A stretch of 64,000 nucleotides of DNA from Capsicum annuum (Eukaryota; Streptophyta; Magnoliopsida; Solanales; Solanaceae): contig NC_061121.1 of the NCBI RefSeq assembly GCF_002878395.1, positions 12,028,121-12,092,120 of the forward strand. The letters are read 5' to 3'. A program made the position numbers and the translations under genes. The notes beneath the pieces are model-generated. The model was not told the origin of the DNA. It did no database searches and worked only from the letters and a program-made list of their open reading frames with translations. This document shows positions 1 to 11,750 of this stretch, one piece after another. Position 1 is the stretch's first letter, and every line of letters starts with the position of its first letter.

Positions 1-2
1 AA

Positions 3-164
3 GTTTTGAATGACTTTCTAGTCAGATCGTTCCTGCGTTTCGGATATAAAGTCTCCTTCAAAGCTTTAGACAAAGGTGCTATTGAGATATTGGGCCCTTA
101 TGGTATCTCATACACATTCCGATGATTGGCTGAGAGAATAAGTCAACTTCAAAGTGGATTTGTT
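3..164 (+). pseudogene. nad5: nad5 exon fragment, nuclear mitochondrial insertion
   Basis: Frame 3 reads 54 codons matching the region of plant mitochondrial NADH dehydrogenase subunit 5 (respiratory complex I) that precedes its last intron; visible pieces include '[19 protein letters not shown]' and 'LAERISQLQSGFV'. A TGA stop at 123-125 replaces the expected second arginine codon, as CGA to TGA would give, which fits cytosine decay in methylated nuclear DNA. The reading ends exactly at a GTGCG group II intron start. The exon is cut on the left by the window edge. Because the neighbours are nuclear retroelements, I call it a nuclear copy (NUMT). Recognition and exon identity are from memory of the protein; an actual mitochondrial contig is unlikely given the rest of the window. 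Confidence 0.85.
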
Positions 165-1235
165 GTGCGAAGAGTGCTTTATGACCCGTGGTTGCCTGCC
201 TGGTGGGGGCGGCTCCTCCGTTGTGGGTAAATGGGAAACCCGACTCTACGAACCCGAGGAAAGGCTGCACAGCAGTAGTAGGGGCATTAAGACCAAAGCT
301 TTTTATAGTGCTAGAAGGAATGCAAGTGAATGAATCCAATCCTCTAGCGAGTAAAGTGCTTATGCCCCTTTAGAGATAGGGGGAGCAAAAGAGCTCGTTC
401 TTCCATTTTGAGATCTTTATATTCGTAAGATCATAATAGAGTCCCTTTACTTTCTATTATATTAGTCAAGCGCTAGCACCCTACAACTAGTATAGTATAG
501 CAGAGCAGCCAGCTTCAAAGCTTTCCTGAAACAAATAAGAAGTATTCTAAAAAAAGAGAAAGGTTAGGGGGCTGAGAAGCTCTTGCTTGCTGTTTGTTGT
601 CTACTTCGCGAGCCTTCACTGCCCCGTTCTATAACTTCCCTTCTTTAGTCCGTCCACGAGGCTGTAAAAAGAGAGAAAGGGGCGGCTATCTAGCCAGAGT
701 CATTTCGGTTATATGCCACGAGGTCCCTATGGACAAGGGGACAAGTGAATCATCACTTTTGGGCTCAGGCAGCCCTCTACCATCTATCCCATTGCATTCC
801 ATCGTCTCGTATTGTACTGTGCCATATCAGACCAGATAGATCTATTGAGTGAGAGAAAGGGAGAAAACTCAAATTAGATATTCTTTTTATATTGATAGGG
901 ATCCCCATTCATTTCTAGATTACCGTCACTACGGATTTATTATCCCTACCTAACTACATGGTAGTGGTCTAGGGAGCACAATTGCTAGAGCACGGGAGAA
1001 TGTTGAGTAATGATTTCAGCAAGAGCAACCAGACGAACTACTATAGTGAGTCTAGTGACTACTAGAGTAGAGTTAAGTCAAAAGGTATGGTATAGTAGCC
1101 TTTTCGAATGAGCCTCTGGGATCTCCTGTAAACCCCCATGATGTGGTAAAGAGAGGATATTAGGGGAAGCAGTGAGTGGAGATTCCCCTGCAGAGAGCCG
1201 GATGAGGGGAGACCCTCACGTCCGGTTCTGAGGGC
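165..1235 (+). other. Group II intron (nad5 last intron), truncated at its 3' end
   Basis: Directly after the nad5 reading comes GTGCGA, the group II 5' splice consensus. About 1 kb later lies a domain V (listed separately). Domain VI and the downstream exon are missing: after 1228 the sequence degenerates into C and A runs (about 1236-1262), taken as the junction between organellar DNA and nuclear flank. No open reading frame in this stretch is convincing, as expected for a plant mitochondrial intron without a maturase. It is not expected to be functional in the nucleus. The intron number is inferred from its position in nad5. Confidence 0.75.
1195..1228 (+). ncRNA. Group II intron domain V hairpin
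   Basis: A 34-nt hairpin, the standard domain V length. The outer stem pairs GAGCCGGA with TCCGGTTC (one G-T pair), the inner stem pairs GAGGG with CCCTC, and GAGA forms the tip. The AGC catalytic triad is near the 5' side. Part of the nad5 intron copy, hence a relic here. Confidence 0.8.
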
Positions 1236-1607
1236 GCCCTCCCCCCCACCCCCAAAAAAAAAATAGTTTCTCATGATCTATCTAATTCTCAGTTAGTAAA
1301 AAAAAAAAGAGTTTCTCATGTTTCTTGTTGTTTTTGAGTCTTTGTAATCTATTTTTCATTGTAAGCCTACTTTTTCGAGAGAAGCTTGTGTAGACATTTA
1401 TTTTAGTGAGCATTTCTTTTGTCATGTGAAAGATGTATCAGCTAGAATTAGTTGATAGTTGTGCTAGAGCAGTCATGCATGTATCAATTAGAGTAATTAG
1501 TTGGTCAAGCAAATTAGCAATAGAGTTATTGTATGTTAATAGAGTTGTTGCATGGATGTAGTGATTAAGAGTTTAATCCTAAAGATTATAAAAGTTTGTA
1601 ATCAACG
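1236..1607. other. AT-rich interval, no gene seen
   Basis: Homopolymer C and A runs, then AT-rich DNA with a short repeat 'agtttctcatg' (near 1264 and 1310) and a TATA-like 'attataaaagtttgtaatc' at about 1584-1602. Probably noncoding 3' sequence of the LTR element that follows. No reading frame is supportable. Confidence 0.4.
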
Positions 1608-1838
1608 TTGTTTGAAGTTAGTAAACTAAAAAAAAACTACAAGATAAATTATGATTTTACTCCCTTGATCTATGATACGGTTGTACCAAGCTATCCAATA
1701 AGTTCACGACCATTCACACGTAGCCAAGCTTGGGAGTTACAAAAACTCCAAGCTATGTTCATGCAAATGGACGTGTGTGAGTTGGTAACTGAGACTTCCA
1801 ATGGATTAAATATTTTTAAGTGTGAAGAGGAGCCTTGA
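1608..1838 (+). pseudogene. Possible C-terminal tail of an LTR-retrotransposon polyprotein
   Basis: A 76-codon open stretch with no ATG of its own. It contains 'RPFTRSQAWELQKLQAMF', which resembles the TRS-x-A-x-x-L-Q tail of some plant Ty3/gypsy polyproteins after the integrase. The stop lies 2 bases before the proposed LTR start, and the purine-rich 'gtgaagaggag' just upstream could be the polypurine tract. Upstream catalytic domains are absent, so it is at most a remnant. The assignment rests on one motif and its position; a gag fragment or chance ORF is possible. Confidence 0.4.
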
Positions 1839-1840
1839 AG

Positions 1841-2456
1841 TGTAATAAACTTAGACTCCAAGGCCACCCCTTGGCAAGGGTAGGATGGTTATTTTGTTAT
1901 CTCACTTTGTGGACTAATATAAATAGACAGTGTTAGGGTTATTTTGAGTAGTTCATTCATATTTTGAAAGACAACAAACACTTGTAATACTGTGGAACTT
2001 CTCTCTTCCATTGGAGAAGCCCCAATTTTGAAAACTCACTAGTAGAGTAATACTAGTGTTGTCTCTTGGCTAGAAACTAGGATCTTGGGGTTCTTTGAGT
2101 TCCTCTTGGTCCAAGTAAGAACTATGTATTGAAATTCATTAATTAGGGTCCTTTCTCTTGTTAGGGTTCTTAGATCATTGAATACTGTGTGTCAAGTTAC
2201 TATCCCTCTTGTAATCTTGTTTATCTAGTATTGTTCGAATATTGAAGTCTAGTGAAGCCGTGTGGGGCTCTTTTGATTCACTAGTATTATTATTGACTTG
2301 CTGGTTCTTGTGTTAATATCATCTTCTTGTTCTAAAAAAGTGACTCTTGAAGACTAGTGAAGCCGTGTGTGGCCTATCGATTCACTAGCACTTGTTGTTC
2401 ATCTTATTGTTCTTGTTGTTGTTTGTTTCTTGTGTTGTGAAGTTGATCTTGTATCA
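1841..2456 (+). mobile_element. LTR of an unclassified LTR retrotransposon
   Basis: Starts TGTAATAAAC and ends TGTATCA (TG...CA), is followed within 2 bases by a primer-binding-like site, and contains a TATA-like 'taatataaatag' at about 1916-1927. It holds an internal near-duplicate with 'agtgaagccgtgtg' at about 2252 and 2355. The second LTR is not in the window, so boundaries come from these signals alone. Confidence 0.5.
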
Positions 2457-2458
2457 TT

Positions 2459-2470
2459 TGGTATCAAATC
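2459..2470 (+). other. Primer-binding site, initiator tRNA-Met type
   Basis: TGGTATCAAATC differs at two positions from the common plant retroelement primer-binding site TGGTATCAGAGC, and sits 2 bases after the proposed LTR end. Confidence 0.5.
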
Positions 2471-3054
2471 TTATGGTTGATTTTGTTCCAACAAAATCAA
2501 TCTTGAGCTTGGTAGTTGAAAAATACAAAAAAAAAAGTTGCTGAAATCTGAAAATTCCAAAATAAAAAAGAAATCTGTCCATCTTATTCTTGGCCGAGAA
2601 AATTGTGTTGCGTTGTTGTCTTGGCCGAGAATGGTGTTTGTGTGTTTAGATCTAAATGTTCTTTTATTTTGTCTAGTTTTTTTCTTGTGTTGATTTCTTT
2701 CTCAATTACACAAAAGGTTTCTAAAGCTAAATTCAGCTTAACATATTGACATTGCTATTTGAAGTGGTAGTATGATGAACTTGAAGTAGGCTGAGTTGTG
2801 TGTTGTTGTTGCTTGACGTTTAAAGTGGGTTGTTGTTGGTAAATTGTGGTTGTGTTCTTGAAGTATTGTTGTGGTATTCATCTTGATTTTCTCCTCATCT
2901 CATATCTTGACCACTGTAAATACTAAAATAGATCCAAAAAGGTTGCAAGACAAAGTTGTAAAGTTGTTTGCGAGAAGACTTGCCAACATCACTTTCTTAA
3001 CTTTACAACCACTTTTCGTTAAAATAAGAAGCCTTGTCTTGTGGAACTAGTAAA
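2471..3054 (+). other. Retroelement leader, no gene seen
   Basis: T- and G-rich sequence rich in 'ttgttgtt', with the short direct repeat 'cttggccgagaa' (about 2590 and 2620). Looks like the untranslated leader behind the primer-binding site. No reading frame survives before the assembly gap. Confidence 0.4.
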
Positions 3055-3154
3055 NNNNNNNNNNNNNNNNNNNNNNNNNNNNNNNNNNNNNNNNNNNNNN
3101 NNNNNNNNNNNNNNNNNNNNNNNNNNNNNNNNNNNNNNNNNNNNNNNNNNNNNN
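3055..3154. other. Assembly gap, 100 N
   Basis: Exactly 100 N, a conventional unknown-size gap. It hides the left part of the copia-1 5' LTR: about 126 of roughly 390 expected LTR bases are visible, so the true gap is probably larger than 100. Confidence 0.95.
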
Positions 3155-3280
3155 GGTCTATAAATAGCTACCCTTTTGTACATTTTTATTGATATATTCA
3201 AGTCGTCAAAACAAAAGTACTACTAAAGTTCTCTCATTTCTTTAAGTTTGATATTGAGATTTTATCTTTATTTTATAACA
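3155..3280 (+). mobile_element. copia-1 5' LTR (right part)
   Basis: Matches the 3' LTR at 41530-42200, with TATA-like 'tctataaatag' and the end 'ttataaca'. Unlike the 3' LTR it is not split by MITEs at 'aaaagta'. Followed by 'agttattagcacgatact', a copia-type primer-binding candidate. The left part falls in or beyond the N gap. Confidence 0.75.
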
Positions 3281-4296
3281 AGTTATTAGCACGATACTCT
3301 ACCGTCTCAAAAGTTTGAAGGCTAAGTAAAGAAAATTGGATCAGAATGTGGAGAAGACAGGACCACAACAACTATGTGATCATCACAATTTGAATTTCAC
3401 CTTTCTACTATTTATGATAAGATAAGTATATTATTAAATCATGTTCTTTAATTAAATTTGAAAAGAATTTTGATAATCACAAAGTAGTGATATTGTTATA
3501 CGTTCAAGTTTGAGTTTATTATACTTTGGCCTAATATGTTATAGGTCGAGGGTGTGGTGATGGATTTAAGTCTCATGTCATTAAGAGGGCAAGATATCGA
3601 GTTAGAGTCCCGATGTAATATAATGATAAGATGTTGGGTTTAAGTTCCATTGTTTATTGGTCTAAGACGCCTTAATATAGATAAGACATTGAGTTTCAAT
3701 CTCAATGCATCATATTGATTCCCATGATATAATGATGACTAAGTCAAAATTTTAGTGAAAGTCGTGAAATATTTTTCATTGAACACGCTTCGTTCACTGA
3801 AGTGAATGTGATAGTAGTGCATAATATGTCTGAAAGAAGACGTAATTGAATTTATGAATATGAATGTGGACGTAATAAAGGGAAAACTCTTTTGATACAT
3901 TATATATATGCCTTGATTAGCTCATGAATGAGCAATATCTTGTAAGAGATTCTAAGCTATCATAATTTGATAGGCTTAAGGCACAATTATATTTATCGAG
4001 GAAAATAAAAATTTTGATTATTAAAACTACAGATCCATCAGTGGGGTGAATGTGATAGGAATAACACCTCCAGAAGAGAATTATCGAGAAGAAATATTAT
4101 GAAATATACTCCAAAATAGTAAACTTGAAAATTTATTCATGTTGTAGTAAATATCTGGAAGATAGAATAATCGAGAAGAAACATCATGAAATATACTCCA
4201 AAATAGTAAACTTGAAAATTTATTCATATTGTAGTAAATATGAAATTTACTAAGTAAAATTATATGTCATGGTAAACTTGGAGTTTACTAGTACAA
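3281..4296 (+). other. copia-1 leader and gag region, decayed
   Basis: Internal sequence behind the 5' LTR with no open frame worth calling. Its right end is cut by the gypsy-2 LTR at 4297, and its last 108 bases reappear at 18797-18904 on the far side of that insertion. Confidence 0.5.
4070..4241 (+). repeat. Tandem repeat, about 85 bp x 2
   Basis: Two adjacent copies (about 4070-4154 and 4155-4241) share 'atcgagaagaaa' and 'atactccaaaatagtaaact', with few substitutions and two small indels. A third partial copy lies at 18797 onward. Confidence 0.8.
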
Positions 4297-5935
4297 TGTC
4301 ACGACCCAAAATAGGATCATGGACGCCGCTAAGGAGTTTAGGACTCCAAAGTAAGTCTCTTCAGAATTTTAGAAAATCGAACATATTTTCCTCTATTTTT
4401 GGGCCTAACAAAAAAAATTCCTATCTCAAATCCACAATACAATAACCAAACATCACAACCATCACATCAAACACCAATACCATTCACTAATATCAACGTA
4501 ATGTACCAATACAACCAATAGCAATACGAAATCCATCTCAAAAAATGAGAGGAAGTCAAATACTTCACAAGTCCAAAATTAATGAAAGAATACTCAAAAC
4601 TGTAAAGGCATGACTATGGAGCAACTCTAAGAGTTTTCAATGAACATAACAAGTAAATAAACTGTAGCCCACGTGAACAAATGCGGGGCTTACCAAGAAT
4701 ATGCTACCTCGAGATCTCTAGCCAACGAAATCCTCACCGTCACCTGCGTTCTCTGTAAAACAATAGCGAGGAGTGAGACGCTAGCTCAGTGAGTAATAAC
4801 ACTTAACAACAACTGTTTTTATGGGGACAAGTCATAAAACACTACGAAATAAATGTTCTTTCAGAAAGCAGTGACAATAGATATTCATATGAAAACATTT
4901 TTCAGAATAGTACATATCACTTAAAGTTCATATCAAATCATATTACAAATAAACTTGAATAAAAACACATGTCAAAAATAATTATCTCTCATACAAGTGA
5001 AGAACTTTTATAACAGTAGTGTTCATATCTCAAGTAATGGTAAATATGTCGTGTGAACATCTCAAATATCAAATTTCAGTATCATATCAAGTAAAAGGCT
5101 TACCCCACATGCAATTTCAAAGCATTCGTTAATTCTTGTTTCATCAAAATCATGTATAAAATATGCAAGTTAAGAAACACAAATCATGGAAAGGTTACTA
5201 CTCACTATACTCGTATCTGAGTACCAAACTCGTCACCTGAAGCAATCCGTATGGCTTCCTTCGATCAATCTATAATCACATCATATCGAACCCGAATTAA
5301 TTTCCTTGTTTAGTCTAGTTCATAAAACTTTTGAATACCCAACCCTTGGGGTTGTCATGTTTAACAGTTAATTCGTCGTATCATATCTATCCATGCTATG
5401 AGTAACTAAAATACTCCATAATCTATCACCTTCGTCCCATTCATACAATTTTCTACTTTCATTCTATACTTCAAATTGTCTAAATCAGTGTTTATTCAAA
5501 ACTAAGATAGCTTTACTACCGTTATAATTTTCTTTTGTGGTAATTATTCAATACCAAAAGATTTAAATAAACTTGATTTCAAGAGCGAGCAAGGGAGTAG
5601 AAAATTTTACCTTGAGCCGAAAGGTTCCTCCAAAATTTGTTGAATTTAAAAGCTTCTGACTTTCTGTATTTCTATACTTTTTGGTTGTGAATAACTTCAT
5701 CTCTTATTGGTGTTGTTTCGTCTCCTTGCCTCACAAGGAAGAAATTGGCTTCTGATGATTTCTTTACAATCCCTTAGAACTCCCACTAATCTTCAAATTC
5801 AACAGTTTGAATCCTACAATGTCAAGGTTCCCTTTTGGTGTTATACGCCACTTTTCTTGGGTTTCCTTGTTTTAATTCTTTACTATTTTCATGGCTAAAT
5901 GACCCATTTGCCCTTCTTAAATATGGGGAATTACA
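4297..5935 (-). mobile_element. gypsy-2 3' LTR (minus orientation)
   Basis: On the minus strand the LTR starts TGTAATTCCCC (5935) and ends GGGTCGTGACA (4297). Just outside its minus-strand start is a purine tract (complement of 5936-5948, 'aaggtgggaagaa'), and an integrase C-terminal remnant follows at 6345-6653, so this is the 3' LTR. Bases from about 4341 to 5382 recur at 17756-18790 in the same direction. The 1.64 kb length fits a Ty3/gypsy LTR. Confidence 0.75.
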
Positions 5936-6344
5936 TTCTTCCCACCTTATGAAATTGGCCCAGAATTTAAACAAGTTAGCTCCTGAAGACTTAAATAACT
6001 GTGTATACTTTGAATGCATATCATCATTCAATTCTAAGTAGCTCCTTCAATAATCTGGTTTGTTCACCAGACTCTCACAAACACAATTTCTTTTGACCCT
6101 AATTTTCTTATTTGTCTTACAACCATAACTACCAACTCGTCCGCACACGTCATGTTGTCATGTTCTCATCAGGCTGCATAATCAGAGTCTCAAGCACTTG
6201 AGAGTGGTCATGTATGTATTGTCATTATATAAACACCTGAAACGCTGGATGAAAAATGGCAACCTGAGAGGAAGTGCTAAACAACACACCACAACTACCA
6301 TTCTATCCAATGTCTTTTACAGTCATGTGGATCATGATTTGTAC

Positions 6345-6653
6345 TTAAACTCTTTTCCCAAATAGCATGGTGCCTCTTATAGGCAGACTTGTAGAAATAT
6401 TATCTCCAACTGTTAAATCTAAGACTCTCTTCTTATTATTATAAGACTTGTCTAATTTGTATTGTGCACTATTTCTATCCGATCCATCAAACCTTATCAA
6501 AAGTTCATCGCACCAACTCCGGTCCAATACCTCCGCCTCATTGATTTTAAATCCTTTCAAAGGAGAAAAACATAGCCCAGAAACAAGTGTGCTGATGCTC
6601 AACTTTAATCTGCTAACTAGTCCAACAACTAGAAACAAGGTTAGTAACATCAC
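6345..6653 (-). pseudogene. gypsy-2 integrase C-terminal remnant
   Basis: Reads about 100 codons on the minus strand. The pattern Q-x-x-x-D-K-S-Y-x-x-x-K-R followed by 'LDLTVGD' and 'IRGTMLFGKR' matches the end of Ty3/gypsy integrase (the K-S-Y ... V-G-D ... P-M-x-G-V-x-x-F-G-K region). Integrase inserts the cDNA copy into the chromosome; the catalytic core is not here. Position between the rest of the element and its 3' LTR is as expected. The catalytic part upstream (right) is not recognisable, so this is a dead fragment. Confidence 0.6.
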
Positions 6654-7156
6654 TCTTCATACCTATCCACCTAGACTACTTTAGGTCACAACACATCTTA
6701 GTGGTTCTGAAATGTGGAAGTGCAGTCATAACAATGAGTTCCTCAAGAAGATCATGCCTCTGGCACACAAAAATGGTTACCTACTCAGCGGATAGAATTG
6801 CTATCAGCAATTATTTCCTTCTTACGATTTAAGACCTCATTTCAGTATTTTGCACAATCATTTGTCCTCATATTGAATTGTCTTTTGTGTTCAATCGATG
6901 AAAATTTAGCTTGCACTCAGCACCATGTCTCTAGATACCTGTCCTAAACCTTATACCTTTCCTCTTGAATCCATGCACATTCTTCGCCAGAGTCTCTTTG
7001 TAGGAATAATATCTGTCAACTGTTCATAGATTTTCTAATCAATACATCTTTCCATATGATGTAGAATAGTACAATCCTGTTTGTTTAGCGGGTACATCCA
7101 CCTCTATTGCCAAATATTTTAATCTCTTTGTAGAAAAATGATTATTGAAATTATTA
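6654..7156. other. gypsy-2 internal region, no gene seen
   Basis: Presumed interior of gypsy-2 in reverse, too decayed to translate, ending at the copia-2 insertion. Confidence 0.35.
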
Positions 7157-8109
7157 TGGCAAGAACACACTGAAGTTGAACAAATACCCTCAACACAAGA
7201 TCAAAATGATCTTTCCAAGAGGTATATTTTATATTTCAGAAATATAGATGAAACAGAAATTGTTAAGGCCAAGTCGTCCGAATTTACGGACTTTCCTTAA
7301 GGAAATAATTCCCCTCACTGTACCCGAGGTTGCGGAATTTTCCCTCCCAGGATAAAATGGCCAACAATTCAAGTATAGCAGTACCTCAAATACTTGAATT
7401 CTTCGAACGCACTCTCGGTTTGATTGATCACAAAGAGTATTTAGAAGACAAGAAGATTTATGTGTAATCTCAAATTTTTCATTCTATAACCTGTGGAAGA
7501 AAATAAGTTATTTATAGCCACAACATGCCCCTTCGAAAAGGTGGCATTGGTTCAATTTTAGAGGTATGTCTTTTCCTGAAAATGCATGTTTGTTTATTTA
7601 AAACAGTGCAGTAATTTTCTGAAACAGTACACCTTTTCAAGAACAAGTGCACTAGTTCGAAACAGTGCATTAATTCAGAAACACTACAGCGTTTCGTTGC
7701 ACCAGTTCGAACACAACACTGTTTCATATCGAAATAGTCCAACTGTTCACTGCATGCATGCATAAATAAATGGAACGTTATTGCTTCAGATTGAATTTAT
7801 TTGTTTCTGTTAAATAAAATTTGTCCAAAAAGATAGATCTCATCGATCGATTGCCAAATCCAAATCCAAATCCAAATCCGAGCCGAGCGAGCGACGACGA
7901 CGGCGCGAGGCATCTCTATTTTCTTGCCTCACTTACCATGTGAAGGAAGTGTTTCACTTGATAAACACTTTAAAGTTCTCTTCTTCCACCAATATGGGAG
8001 AAGAGTAAACTTTCCAACTTAAAGAGTACACTTTTCAATTTGGGTGTCTTCTTTCCTTCACTTGATTGTTCCATTTTCCATTCAACACACATATATATAG
8101 AACCCAACA
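7157..8109 (-). mobile_element. copia-2 3' LTR
   Basis: About 950 bp. Shares long stretches with 13022-14146, e.g. 'gaggttgcggaattttccct'. Rich in short motifs 'aacagtgca' and 'cagttcgaa'. Lacks a roughly 90-bp segment found in the other LTR (about 13540-13630). Confidence 0.9.
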
Positions 8110-8629
8110 ATCCCCCACATGAATGGGGAATGGCTATATTTTTCGTAAAAGTTTTACGGACAAGTATGTGATCATCAAGCAAAGACTGATTGCATCTGGA
8201 TAAGTGGGTTTCCCTTTGAACTTTCCGTTGTGAACATGCATCGGATACACTCGGTCAATCTGTAGATTTGACATCTTTGAACCGTCGAGCTTTAATGTAC
8301 ACCTAGAAAACACATGTCATACAACCAGCCTTTTACCATTTATGGTTCTTACGATTTTGTTCTTTTCAGCAATGAACACGTCCCGGTTTTCATGAGAGCT
8401 TAGAGAATAGGCCTTTACTAACATTCTCTTTGAAGCGGTTTCCACTTCGCCCACACATAGGTGATTTCTAAATGTTCAATCCTGTAGATTAAACTATTTG
8501 GTCAAATCTGCCAAATTTAGATAATCATTAAAAGACTTTTCACCTTAAGTCTTATCCTTGTTTACTATATATTATCTATATCATGAGAATGGGTTGGGTA
8601 TTTGACAATGTTGAACCTGTTAGACACAA

Positions 8630-9734
8630 CTTTGTTTGATCTTCTTGAACCTAGCTCTTGGGATCTCCAGTCTGCTAGGTAGAGTTACCGCTATGCTGAC
8701 TTGTGTAGGCCTTAAACCCATTTCCTTGGATATCCTTTCTACTCCTTCTCTAGATAGGCCTTTTGTAAGTGGATCCGACACATTATCCTTGGACTTTACA
8801 TAGTCTACAGTAATAATTCCACTAGAGAGAAGTTCTCTAACGGTATTATGTCTTCATCTTATATGACGAGATTTACCGTTATACATCATGCTCCCTGCCC
8901 TACCTATTGCCGCTTGGCTATCACAGTGTATACATACTGGTGCCACTGGCTTGGGCAATACGAAATATCTTTCAAGAAATTTCGGAGCCATTCTGCTTCT
9001 TCACCAGCTTTATCTAATGCGATAAATTTAGATTTCATTGTAGAGTGAGCAATACACGTCTGTTTGGATGATTTCCAAGAGACTGCTTCTCCACCGATAG
9101 TAAATACATATCCACTTGTGAATTTTACTTCGTTCGATCCGGTGATCCAATTTGCATCACTATATCCTTCAAGTACCGTAGGATATTTATTATAATGCAA
9201 AGCATAATTTTGAGTGTATTTAAGATACCCCAAAACTCTTTTCATTGTCATCCAGTGAGTTTTGTTGGGATTATTCGTGTACCGACTCAATTTACTGATA
9301 GCGCATGCTATGTCTGGTCGTGTACAGTTCATTATATACATTAAACATCCCAATACTCTTACGTACTTCAATTGCGAGTCACTTTCACCTTCATTCTTTT
9401 GAAGTGGAAAGCTCGCATCCAATGGAGTCTTGGCATTACCGAATTCCATATACTTGAACTTGTCAAGTACCTTTTCAATATAATGAGACTGTGACAATGC
9501 TAACCCTTGTGGAGTTCGATGGATTTTTATACCTAAGATCACATCTGCAACTCCAAGGTCCTTCATATCAAACTTGCTCTTGAGCATTCGTTTTGTTGCA
9601 TTTATGTCAAAAATATCTCTACTAATGATCAACATATCATCCACATATAAACATGCAATGACTTGGTGATTTGGAGTGTCTTTAATATAAACACATTTAT
9701 CACATTCATTTATTTTGAATCCGTTTGCCAACAT
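8630..9734 (-). pseudogene. copia-2 reverse transcriptase end and RNase H
   Basis: A 276-codon open stretch (9734-8904), then a frame change and further readable sequence to about 8630. It starts inside reverse transcriptase with '[12 protein letters not shown]' (the YVDD active-site box), continues through '[15 protein letters not shown]', the connection 'YSDANW', and RNase H with '[17 protein letters not shown]'. The enzymes copy element RNA into DNA and remove the RNA strand. The normal acidic residue after the 'STM' box is replaced by K, and the frame breaks at about 8904, so the enzyme is inactive as encoded. Confidence 0.85.
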
Positions 9735-9758
9735 GGTTTGGTCAAACTTCGCATGCCA

Positions 9759-10550
9759 TTATTTTGGTGCTTGCTTTAGTTCATATAATGACTTAATAAG
9801 TTTACACACCTTGTTTTCCTTTCCTGGAACCACAAAACCCTCAGGTTGTTCCATGTAAATTTCTTCCTCCAAATATCCATTTAGGAATGCGATTTTTACA
9901 TCCATTTGATAAATTTGAAGATCATATATCGCCGCCAAGGCAATTAACATTCGAATCAAGGTTATCCTTGTTACTGGCGAGTATGTATCAAAGTAATCAA
10001 GGCCTTCCTTCTATTTGAAGCCTTTTACTACAAGTCTTGCCTTGTATTTGTCAATAGTACCATCCGCCTTCATTTTCCTTTTGAAGATCCATTTAGACCC
10101 TAAAGGTTTATTTCTGGGAGGAAGGTCAACCAATTCCCATGTATGGTTGCTTAAGATTAAATCTATCTCACTATTTACTGCCTCTTTCCAAAAGGATGAG
10201 TCTGACGAAGACATCGCTTCTTTAAATGTTTGAGGCTCATTTTCTAAGAGAAATGTTACAAAATGATCCAAACAAAGTTGACGTTCTTTGACGTGTACTA
10301 CATCTTGAATTTTCTTCATTATGTACATTCTCACTTAGTTCATCTCGGGGTCGTTTAGATCCTCCACTAGACTGTTCATGTCTAATTTTATACGGGTAAA
10401 TATTTTCAAAGAATTCAGCATTGTCTGATTCAATTACCGTATTTTCACTAATATTCGGATGTCCGAATTTATGAACCAAAAATCGACATGCTTTACTACT
10501 CTTAGCGTATCCTATGAACACGCAGTCCACCGTTTTAGGTCCTATCTTAA
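9759..10550 (-). pseudogene. copia-2 integrase C-terminus and reverse transcriptase N-terminus
   Basis: Three overlapping open stretches (10530-10237, 10334-10011, 9959-9759) in changing frames. They show 'DCVFIGYAKSSKACRFLVH' (integrase end), 'EAVNSEIDLILSNHTWELVD', 'PLGSKWIFKRKMKADGTI' and 'YKARLVVKGFK' (start of reverse transcriptase), then 'MDVKIAFLNGYLEEEIYMEQ' with the first catalytic aspartate region. Frameshifts near 10320 and stops near 10010 and 9740 break it. Confidence 0.85.
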
Positions 10551-10590
10551 CCCTTTTAGGTATAGAAACTTGAACCTTCGCTAGACACCC

Positions 10591-11750
10591 CTACACTTTG
10601 AAATATTTCAAGTTAGGTTTCCTTCCTTTCCATTTTTCGTAAGGAATTGATTGTGTCTTACTATGGGGAACTCTGTTGAGTATACGATTAGCCGTAAGGA
10701 TAGCCTCCCCCCATAAGTTTTGTGGCAAACCAGAACTTATAAGTAAGGCATTCATCATTTCCTTTAAAGTTTGATTTTTCCTTTCCACAATTCCATTAGA
10801 TTGAGGTGAATACGGGGCCATAGTTTGATAGATTATTCCATTCTCTACACATATTTGCGCTAAGGGAGATTCATATTCTCCTCCCTTATCACTTCTTATC
10901 ATTTTGATCTTTTTGTCTAACTGATTTCCAACTTTAGTTTTATATTTCCTAAATACATCTATTGCTTCATCCTTACTATTTAGAAAGTAGACATAACAGT
11001 ATCTAGTGCAATTGTCAATAAAAGTTATGAAATACTTTTTCCCACCACGAGATGGTGTTGACTTCATATCACAAATGTCAGTGTGTATTAAGTCTAAGGG
11101 ATTGGAATTCCTTTCAACGGACTTATAAGGATGCTTTGCATACTTCGATTCTACACACGTTTGACACTTTGATTTATTGCACTCAAAATTTGGCAAAACT
11201 TCTAAGTTAATCAGTTTTCGTAACATTTTGTAATTAACATAGCCCAAACGATCATGCAATAAATCATAAGACTCAAGCAAATAAGACGAATTCGAACTTA
11301 TATTCATTTCAACAGTCATTACATTCATCTTATGAAGGCCCTCCGTGAGATAGCCTTTTCCTACATACATTTCTCCTTTGCTAACTACAATTTTTCCAGA
11401 AATGGTTACACATTTGAATCCATTCTTATCTAGAAGTGAAATGAAAATTAAGTTCCTACGTAACTCCGGAACATATAGCACATTGTTCAGTGTCAAAACC
11501 TTACCGGAAGTCATCTTTAGGCAAATTTTTCCTGTTCTCTCCACCTTAGCAGTAGTGGAGTTGGCCATGTAAAGCATTTCTTCTGCTTGAGCTGGAGCAA
11601 ATAACGAGAACAACTCTTTGTTTGCGCAAACATGGCGTGTGTCACCAGAATCCATCCACCATTCACGTGGATTCCCCACCAAGTTGCATTCCGTGAACAT
11701 AGCACACAGATCGTCATAATCTTTGTTGGACTCAATCAGATTCGCTTAGT
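10591..11750 (-). pseudogene. copia-2 protease and integrase
   Basis: 369 codons open (11700-10591). Protease begins 'WWMDSGDTRHVC': the usual catalytic D-S-G-A/T box has D in the fourth place. Integrase has an H...H...C...C zinc site ('LHDRLGYVNYKMLRKL', 'CQTCVESKYAKHP') and a D,D35E core ('DLIHTDICDM', 'IRSDKGGEYESP', then 'QSNGIVERKNQTLKEMM' with the glutamate). This is the best preserved part of the element, but the flanking breaks in gag and reverse transcriptase make the whole non-autonomous. Confidence 0.9.

Noticed and set aside
79..839. Frames at 79-339, 188-373 and 594-839
   Set aside because: They lie across the nad5 exon and intron copy in wrong frames.
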